Shown here piece after piece: positions 56,549 to 64,000 of a stretch of 64,000 bases of DNA. The stretch spans positions 872,355-936,354 of the forward strand of contig VZQC01009572.1 of assembly GCA_009823505.1 (NCBI GenBank). Reading direction: 5' to 3'. The position numbers and the translations under genes were made by a program. Under the pieces are notes generated by a model. That model was not told where the DNA came from. It did no database searches and saw only the letters and a list, made by a program, of their open reading frames with translations. How positions within the stretch are numbered: position 1 is the stretch's first letter; the number at the start of each line of letters is the position of its first letter. This DNA is from Rhizomys pruinosus (Eukaryota > Chordata > Mammalia > Rodentia > Spalacidae).

Positions 56549-58328
56549 TTTTGCATCAATGTATCAATAAAGGGCATGCATTCATATGTCTTAAAAATTA
56601 TTATACATGTGATTTTTATGGCCTTCGAGGTAAAATTGTTCAATAGTACAATTTACTTTCAGGTTCAAAGATTAAACAAAGTTTAAGATTAAGTTTTAAC
56701 TTAGGTTGAAAACATTTTTCTTATCTTAAAAGAGCTTCCTTTTGTAAATGAAATTATAAGTGCTTAATGAAGCTCATTGCTCAGGTTGAAGGATAAGAGA
56801 GGAGTGCCCAAAAGGTTAAATTCAAAGGTTGCAACAGTGTAAGACATACTTTCTGACCTTAAGCATGGTTCATTAGTTGTTTTAATATTTTCTTTGAGGT
56901 ATTTCAGAAAAGGGAATATTACCTCCATGCAGACAGGCCTTACAACAGTTTTCGTCAGCAGTGTCAAAATTCTGGACTTTCAGCCAGTGAGACAGACATA
57001 CCAGATCCAAGACAGTAAGGAGTTCTTTCTATTCCCATCTCTGCTTAATTTTCCATTTCTATCCCACATTAGTCATAAAAGAGCAATCCATTAAGCTAAA
57101 AATTAAAAAAAATAAAATATTATGACAGTCTGCATTCGTTCTTCCATCCATTCTCTAGGTATCAATTATATACCCACTATATCCAAATAAGCTCTCAGAA
57201 GATAAACTACTTCAGAAAAATTACTGTTAGCCCTTAAAGGCCTTGCACCAAAAGATATGTTAGAAAAGATAGGTAGAATCACCAACAGGTAAAGTCAAGC
57301 AATCCTGAACAGCATTCAGGATTCCATGATACTGGGAGTTTGGATAAATCTTGCACACACAGCTTAGAATATATATTGTCTGCCAAATTCAAATTAGTGA
57401 AAAATTCTGTATATACTTGGCTAATTTCTGGGTATTTCTTTTTTCCATCTTGGAAATCATTCTTTGAAACAGCATTTGTGGTTAATCAAATGAAAAGAAA
57501 GGAGAAGAAGATAAAGGAAAAGAAGGAAGAAGAGGGGAGAGGAAAGGAGAGGAGGTATTAATGGACATGTAAAAATGTTCAACTTGTCTCTCAGAATGAA
57601 AGAAAAATTGTAAGCCTATGAATCTTGGAAAGACTAGAAGTGGGTGGGGTATTCCACTACCCAGAACTCCTAACAACCTGCACAGACCCTGCTGAAGCCC
57701 AGAATTTCCCCAGGAGAGAACAGAGTAGGAAGTACTTTCAGGATAGCATGACATTGAACAAAAAGAGAAGCTCTGAAATCACAATCTACCAGCCCTCACT
57801 GAGACAAGAGGAACCAGAACATGCCTTTCAAGAAGGCTTCTTGAAAGAGAAGTCCATGCCTTCTCTAGGCAATGCATGCTCTTTCTCTGCTGTGGGGATT
57901 TTACAGTCTACTTGCCAATCTCATAATGTAATTGGATATATTTAAATCCTTTAGTCTTTATCTATCTTTCCATTTCTCACTATCACATTCTTTCACTCTT
58001 TCTTGCTCTCTTCTTTTCAATATTTTCCTTCCCTCAAATATCTGGCCATAGATACTGAAAGGACAGAATTCTAAATTATTCTTTTAGGGAGCTTTGTGTG
58101 TCTTTCAAAGAATATAAAATGTTAAAGACCTAAGTATCATGAGGCTAACCTGAAAGAATATTCGCAATGATTAACATTTCCTCCCTTGCCTGGTATCTGT
58201 ACTTGTAAAGTCAGCATTAAAGCAGAACTTCTCAAATGAATCCTCTAAGAAATTATAATTGCTTTTTCAATTCAAATCTAATCACACACATTGAAGGAAA
58301 AAAAAATCCTAGATCCAGGTTAGCCTGA
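56549..58328. other. Low-copy DNA
   Basis: About 1.8 kb without a recognised repeat. Purine-rich 57488-57556. An 11-bp perfect inverted repeat at 57825-57847. The 106-codon frame at 57625-57945 has no motif I recognise. Confidence 0.4.
57825..57847. repeat. Perfect 11-bp inverted repeat
   Basis: ctttcaagaag, one base, cttcttgaaag. It contains TTCAAGAAGG and TTCTTGAA, a heat-shock-element-like arrangement of inverted TTC/GAA blocks. Confidence 0.85.
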
Positions 58329-58329
58329 G

Positions 58330-58655
58330 TATTTATTACTTTCCTGTTGTGAATAACACCTTGACAAAGGCGACTTAGAAAGGGAAGAGTTTATTTGGCT
58401 TGTGGTTCCAGGGGAGATCGTCAACCAGAGAAAGGGAAGCCATGGCAGGGGGCAGCTGTAGCAGAAAGCTCAGAGCTCACATCTCTAAGAAGACCAGGAA
58501 ATAGAGGGGGAAACTGGAAATGGAACTAGAGGATGAATTCTCAAAGCCCACCCCCTACTGATGGGCTTCCTCCAAACCTCCCTAAGCAATGCCAACAAAT
58601 AACCAAGTCTTCAACTACTTGAGCCCATGGGGCACACCTCATTCAAACCATCACA
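58330..58655 (-). mobile_element. ERVL-MaLR-type LTR
   Basis: The reverse complement starts TGTGATGGTTTGAATGAGGT. The plus-strand left end shows TATTACTTTCCTGTTGTGAAT and GGGAAGAGTTTATTTGGCTTG, the R/U5-side signature of this LTR class. No certain duplication. Confidence 0.75.
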
Positions 58656-59218
58656 ATCTTGACCATGTTCCAGCCAGGAGATAGCATGTGAATTTGGAGG
58701 CAAGATATGCAATTGGGCCTAAATATAATCTTTCACTCTCTAAGGAAAATTAGAATTCAGCACAAAAAGAGAGAACATTAGCCCAAAGCATCAGAAAGTC
58801 TTCCCACAATTTGGCAGGGAAAAAAAAAAAGGAAGAATGGAATCCTCACCCTACAGATAATAGTATAGCTATGCCAAACTCAGAAATTACCAAGACTCTA
58901 GTGTCAGGACAGCAACTGTCATTTTTCAACAAATATACCATCTTTCAAGTCAAAGGGCTTAATTTGGATTTTGTTGACCTCATAACCTGTTTGATTTTAA
59001 TTTGCAAATTTGTCTTAGCTTTGTTTCTGATAAGAGCTATAAACATAAGCTGTGTATAAGCAGTTCCTGTGTATTTAGGTAGCAACCTAATAAACATAAG
59101 ATGGGGAGTTTGTAAAGTTTCATTCCTTTGAAAAAGGGCTTATATATTACTTAGGTTTGAAATGATGACTTAAGAAGTATCTTCCCTGAAAGCTACCTGT
59201 GAAAGACTGAGAAACAAT
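58656..59218. other. Low-copy DNA
   Basis: Nothing recognised. Confidence 0.4.
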
Positions 59219-59285
59219 CTCTTTCTGTCTCTGTCTCTGTGTATCTCTGCATCTCTCTTTCTCTCTCTCTGTCTCTGTCTCTCTG

Positions 59286-59342
<57 letters not shown>

Positions 59343-59367
59343 ACACACACACACACACACACACATC
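59219..59367. repeat. (CT)n(CA)n compound microsatellite
   Basis: TCTG/TC-rich tract to 59318, then about 24 CA units with one interruption (CACAACAC). Confidence 0.96.
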
Positions 59368-60144
59368 TATATCCTAATTCCAAGAACCTATGACCATATT
59401 ACCTTCTTTACTTTCTTCAGCAAATCAGCCTCTGAAGGATGGTGTGACTAAGTTAAAGATATTATCCTAGAGTATGCAGGTAGATGTGTTCAAGATCTAC
59501 CTTATATCATCAAGGTCCTCCAAGCAGAAATACGAGTTAGAGGAGATAACTATCAGAAGCAAACAAGTGGAATAGGCTGAAGAAAGGATCAAGGCCAAAG
59601 AACACAGGAAGCCTATATAAGCTAAAATAATTCTCCCTTGAAGCTTCCAGAAAGAACACACTACTTTGATTTTGGATTTCTGATCTCCAGCTTTCTAAAT
59701 TGATACATCTATTGGTTTTAACCACAAAATGTGTGGCAACTTGTTACAAAAGCAATGGGAAGCCAATGTACAACTTACTCCATTCATATGGAATAGTCTA
59801 AAATCTGAGTTCCACTGTGTTATCCAGTAAGCTGACATAATGCGATTCGTCATTACCCACTAGGCTCTGAGATTAAGGCAAAGCACAGACAGATGTCAGT
59901 AAAAAGAAGGGGATGCAGAGGTCCAGATATGGCCTGATGGGGCCTCCCTGGAAGGCATCTTATCAGGAACAGGACAAGTTACAAGTCCTGGGTCTTTTAT
60001 TAGCAAGTTGGGGTTGGCAGGGAAGAAAACAAAGGTTGGGCATGGAACAGCCTGAAAAAAATGTGACAATGACTTTGGGTTCACATTTGCATTTTCTTAG
60101 ACCTGACCCTTCCTCTGACTCTTTAAGTCTGCTTTCAAACATTT
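59368..60144. other. Low-copy DNA
   Basis: No gene or recognised repeat. Confidence 0.4.
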
Positions 60145-60700
60145 CTTTAAGTTAATTTTTTTTGGTGTTTTTGAAACAGAGTCTCCCTGTAGCACTGGCT
60201 GGCCTGGAACTCACTCTGTAGACCAGGCTGGCCTTGAACTCATAGAGATCAGCCTGCCTCTGACTCCCAAGTGCTAGGATTAAAGGTGTGTGCCACCATG
60301 CCCAGCCTTTAAGTTAATTTTTATTGAGTGCATTTCATATAACATTTCTTAATCAAATTTAGACTCATTCCCCCATCCATGCCCACCCCTCCTGGCCCCC
60401 CACCCCCTGCCAGAGCTCATGGATTCTGTCATACATGTTAAGTCCTGTCTTGTATCTTTTTCTAAGTCTTTTATAACCTTTTTGATGCAGAAGTTTACTG
60501 TTTTGGTCAGTTCTTTGAATAGGTTTTTCTTTCTCTTTTATTTCCTTTAATTTTATATTATTCCAAAATCTGCATATATACACTCCACACATAAGTCAAA
60601 ATTACAAAATCTGAAAAGAAACTATAGGTTAATTCCAAAACACATTTAGGGATTCACATTTTAACAGTAAAGTCGCATGCAGGTAAAAAGAAGTATAACT
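60145..60700 (-). mobile_element. L1 3' UTR, split by a B1
   Basis: Antisense L1 3' UTR (TTATTGAGTGCATTTCATAT, CCCCCCACCCCCTGCC, GATGCAGAAGTTTACTGTTT). A B1 inserted at its very 3' end. Confidence 0.82.
60161..60306 (-). mobile_element. B1 SINE, full length
   Basis: Antisense B1. A perfect 16-bp duplication, ctttaagttaattttt, lies at 60145-60160 and 60307-60322. Confidence 0.96.
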
Positions 60701-60769
60701 TTACATTCTTTTTTTTTTAGAATATGAATACATATCTTCCACCCATATATGGTAATTACAATGTATGAA

Positions 60770-63272
60770 TACAAGTGGTAGGTCAAACCAGAGATGTAGG
60801 GATGGTTCAGCATACGAAAATCAAGAAACATCATCAAACACATAAATGGAATGAAAGACAAAAACCACACCATCATCTCAATTGATGCTGAAAAAGCCTT
60901 TGACAAAATCCAGCATCCCTTCATGCTTAAAGTCCTAGAAGGAATTGGATTGGAGGGATCATTCCTCAATGTAATCAAAGCCATATACAGGAAACCCACA
61001 GTCAATATCATCCTAAATGGGGAAATGACAGAAACATTCCCTTTAAAGGTAGGAACTTGGCAAGGCTGCCCCCTGTCACCACTCCTCATCAATATAGTGC
61101 TTGAAACACTTGCTAGAGCCAATAAGGCAAGAAAAGGATATTAAAGGAGTACTAATTGGAAAAGAGGAAGTCAAGCTATCCCTATTTGCTGATGATATGA
61201 TTGTTTACTTAAGGGATGCTAAAAACTTCCACCAGAAAACTCCTAGAACGATTAACAGCTTCAGCCAAAGTGGCAGGATACAAAATTAACCTAAAAAAAT
61301 CAATGGCTCTTCTTTACACCAAGAACAAGCTACTGGAGAAAGATTTCGAAGAGACTTTTCTACTCACAATAGCCTCAAAAACAGTAAAATACCTAGGAAC
61401 AAACCTAATGAAAGACACCAAAGATCTCTACAACAAAAATTTTAAAAATTTAAAGAAAGAAGCTGAAGAAGACATTAGAAGAAGGAAAAAAAACCTTCCA
61501 TTCTCATGGATTGGGAAAATAAACATTGTAAAAATGTCCATTTTACCGAAACTCTTGTATAGATTTAATGCAATTCCAATCAAAATCCCCAAGAGTTTCT
61601 CCACAGGCTTGGAAAATAAAGTCCTTAAATTCATTTAGAAAACAAAAGACCCTGAATAGCCAAAACAACCCTGAGTGAAAAGAGCACACAGGGGGATCTC
61701 TATACCAGACTTCAAACTTATACAGGGCTATAGTCATAAAAAAAAAAAAAAAAAACATATAAAAACAGCCTGGTACTGGCACAAAAACAGACCGTTGACA
61801 ATGGAACAAAACCGAAGATACAAACTGAGCACATACATTGTTTCAGCCATCTTATATTTTGACAAAGGGGCCAAGAAGCCACAATGGAGAAAAGACAGCA
61901 TCTTCAGGGAAGTGGTCGTTGGCAAAATTGATCACCACTTGTAGAAGAATTGAAATTAAACCCCTACCTCTCGCCCTGTACAAAAGTCAACTCCAGGTGG
62001 ATCAAAAACCTCAACGTGAAAACCCCAAACTTTGAAGCAATAGAAGAAAAAGTTGGCAGCAGACTACAAGACATAGGCAAGGAAAAGACTTCCTAAAATC
62101 AGACAGCAGCTGCACAAGAATTTAAGGTCGACAATTGACAAATGGGACCTCATTAAACTAAAAAGCTTCTGTACATCAAAAGAAACAACAAGGAAGTGAA
62201 GAGAAATCCCACAGAGTGGGAGGAAACCCTTCACCACAGAAACATCTGACAAAGCATTATTTCTAGAGATATATAAACTACTCAAAAAAAACAAAGAAGA
62301 AGAAAACAAATGACCCACTCAATAGATGGAACAAAGAGCTGAACAGAGACTTCACAAGTGAAGAATTAGAGTATCTGAGAAACACTTAAGAAGGTTCAAC
62401 ATCACTAATCAGTAAAAAGAAATGCAAATCAAAACCACTTAAGATATCATCTTACTCCAATAAGACTGGCTAGATCAAGAAAACAAATGATACCAATGGC
62501 TGGAGAGGTTGTGGAGAAAGGGGAACACTCATCCACTGCTGGTGGGAATGTAAACTCGTACAGATACTGTGGAAAGCAGTGTGGAGAACCCTTGGAGACT
62601 TATAATGAACTTACACCACCACCCAGCCATACCACTCCTGGGCATTACCCTCAAGACTCACCCCACCACAGAGATACATGCACAGGCCATGTTTTATTTC
62701 ACTCTCTTCACAATAGCAAGAGGTTGAAACCAACCCCAAATGCCCCTCAACTGATGAGTGGATAGAGAAAATGTGGTACATCTACACAATGAAGTTCTTA
62801 TGCAGCAGTAAAAAGAAGACAACAATCATGAGGCTTTGCAGGAAAATGGCTGGAGCTAGAGGTCATTCATGCTGAGTGAAGTAACACAGTCCCCAGAAAA
62901 ACAAATGAGGAATGGTATCCCTCATCTGTGGATGCTTAGTGCCAATTACCTAGCTGTAAGTATTTCTTGTGCATGGCCCCTTGAGTTTTTGTCCAAAGCA
63001 GTTGTGAATGATGTATATTGAAAACAACAACAACAACAACAACAACAGAAAGGACTGCATCAAAGAACTGACTGAAACAGTGAACTTCTGCTCAAAACAT
63101 TAATTGCCACATGGAGAGTATTGAGAAAGACTGAGAAAAGATGAAAAGCCATGTTTGGCAGAATACATGAACTACTGGTGGGGTGGGGAATGGGGGGGAC
63201 ATGGGTCTAGATTTGATAAAAAATAAATTAATTAATTAAAAATTTAGAAATACCCAAAAAAAAAAAAAAACA
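60770..63272 (+). mobile_element. L1, 5'-truncated within the reverse transcriptase
   Basis: A 2.5-kb L1 starting upstream of the polymerase core and running through the ORF2 end, a 3' UTR with (CAA)n (63023-63047), a G-rich tract (63178-63200) and a poly-A (63257-63272). It abuts an antisense L1 directly on the right. An insertion duplication was not resolved. Confidence 0.95.
60780..62935 (+). pseudogene. L1 ORF2 reverse transcriptase and C-terminus, frameshifted
   Basis: Encodes the L1 reverse transcriptase palm: [17 protein letters not shown] (motif A aspartate present), [18 protein letters not shown] (motif B), and LFADDMIVYL (catalytic FADD). The C-terminal region follows: YLGTNLMKDTKDLYNKNF and FSWIGKINIVKMSILPKLLY. 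The frame is broken near 61115 and 61225, by an A-run at 61738-61755 and several later indels, so no active enzyme can be made. Endonuclease domain absent. Confidence 0.95.
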
Positions 63273-63390
63273 AGGCGTAGGTCAATTCTAGAGCCCATTA
63301 AGAGATTCACATTATAATAGCACAGTTGCTTTCAGATACAATGAAATATAATAATAAAGTTGCTCAGTTTGCCTGCCAACTGGGGATTTG

Positions 63391-63431
63391 GTGTTAGCAT
63401 CCACAAATGAGGGAAATCATTCATGTTATTT

Positions 63432-63464
<33 letters not shown>

Positions 63465-64000
63465 TTCTGGGACTTTGTTACTTCACTTAGCATAATGGCT
63501 TCGAGTTCCATCCATTTACCTGCAAAGGTCATGATGTCATCTTTTTTTACTGCATAGAACTCCATTGTATAGATGTACCACATTTTTGTTATCCAGTCAT
63601 CAGTAGAGGGGCATTTGGGTTGGTTCCAGCTCTTCGCTATTGTGAAGAGAGCTGCAATAGACATAGCTGTGCATGTATCTTTGTGGTAGGATGAGTCTTG
63701 TGGGTATATACCCAGGAGTGGTATGGCTGCGTCAGGTGGTAGGCTCATTTGAGGTTTTTAAGGGTTCTCCACACTGCTTTCCACAGTGGTTGTATGAATT
63801 TACATTCCCACTGGCAGTGAATTTCCCTTTTCCCACAACCTCTCCAGCATTTGGTGTCTTTGGTTTTCTTGATCTTGGCTAGTCTTATTGGAGTGAGATG
63901 ATACCTTATGGTGGTTTTAATTTGCATTTCCTTAATTATTAATGATATTGAATACTTTTTAAGATGTTTCTCAGCCATCTTTACTTCCTTACTGGTGAAG
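63391..64000 (-). pseudogene. L1 ORF2 C-terminal fragment with a (GTT)n insertion
   Basis: Two frames (63978-63745 and 63748-63332) cover MAEKHLKKYSISLIIKEMQI, CWRGCGKREIHCQWECKFIQ, DAAIPLLGIYPQDSSYHKD and WNQPKCPSTDDWITKMWYIY. One frameshift separates them near 63745. A (GTT)n at 63432-63461 adds about nine asparagine codons just after the SQKN of the ORF2 end. Confidence 0.92.
63429..63462. repeat. (GTT)n microsatellite in the ORF2 remnant
   Basis: Ten GTT units. Sister ORF2 copies (39.7 kb, 22.8 kb) have only AAAAACAAA here, so it probably expanded from that seed. Confidence 0.93.

Larger units (their letters stand above)
63275..64000 (-). mobile_element. L1 short-class 3' UTR and ORF2 end, continues past the window
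   Basis: Antisense: short-class 3' UTR (63279-63390), then ORF2 in reverse to the window edge. The usual G-rich tail is missing on its left, where the sense L1 poly-A begins, so its 3' end was lost or displaced. Confidence 0.9.

Noticed and set aside
60313..63400. A single antisense L1 split by the sense L1
   Set aside because: Both flanks contain the same about 58-bp UTR segment at clear divergence, so they cannot be the two halves of one element.

Overview
This window reads as intergenic or intronic DNA of a muroid rodent nuclear genome. The basis is the repeat content: B1, B2, B3 and B4-type SINEs, LINE-1 (L1) fragments ending in rodent-type G-rich 3' tails, and ERVL-MaLR-like LTRs. A thin layer of older mammalian repeats lies beneath them (MIR, L2, MLT-type LTR, a Tigger-like DNA transposon). 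No rat-type ID element was seen. The young B2 copies are GC-rich and differ from the mouse consensus I know, so a non-murine muroid is likely; I cannot name the species. Two single undetermined bases (2635 and 46668) sit beside homopolymers, as in a draft assembly.

I found no host protein-coding gene, tRNA, rRNA or CRISPR. The only coding sequence I can support is decayed L1: ORF2 pieces at 7.8, 10.0-10.4, 22.6, 39.7-40.6, 60.8-62.9 and 63.4-64 kb, and an ORF1 piece at 9.2-9.7 kb. The longest open frames belong either to L1 (39680-40462) or to a 28-bp minisatellite (6645-7428), which is open in nearly all frames because of its period.

Layout. 0-1.3 kb: an unusual L1 3' end, split by a B2. 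1.4-6.4 kb: SINEs, an L1 3' end and a probable solo LTR. 6.6-7.4 kb: the minisatellite. 7.8-11.8 kb: two L1s. 12-17.9 kb: B2s, a partial MaLR-like element, and an LTR split by an L1. 18-21 kb: SINEs, MIR and low-copy DNA. 21.1-23.6 kb: an L1 with an inverted 5' segment, flanked by matching target-site duplications. 23.6-33 kb: low-copy DNA with MIRs and SINEs. 33.1-34.9 kb: a repeat-free AT-rich block that could be a conserved regulatory element. 35-43 kb: L2, an MLT-like LTR, an antisense L1 and low-copy DNA. 43.4-49.7 kb: eleven SINEs, all in plus orientation. 50.4-56.5 kb: L2, MLT1 LTR, a complete solo LTR, further copies of the extended L1 3' end, and another LTR. 58.3-64 kb: an LTR, CT/CA repeats and three L1s.

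The most notable observation is a group of L1-linked 3' ends about 2 kb longer than the ordinary L1 3' UTRs also present here. Four truncated copies lie in the window, and one joins the extension to ORF2. Genes do not work together here; the sequence records repeated retrotransposition, nesting and decay around a few low-copy islands.
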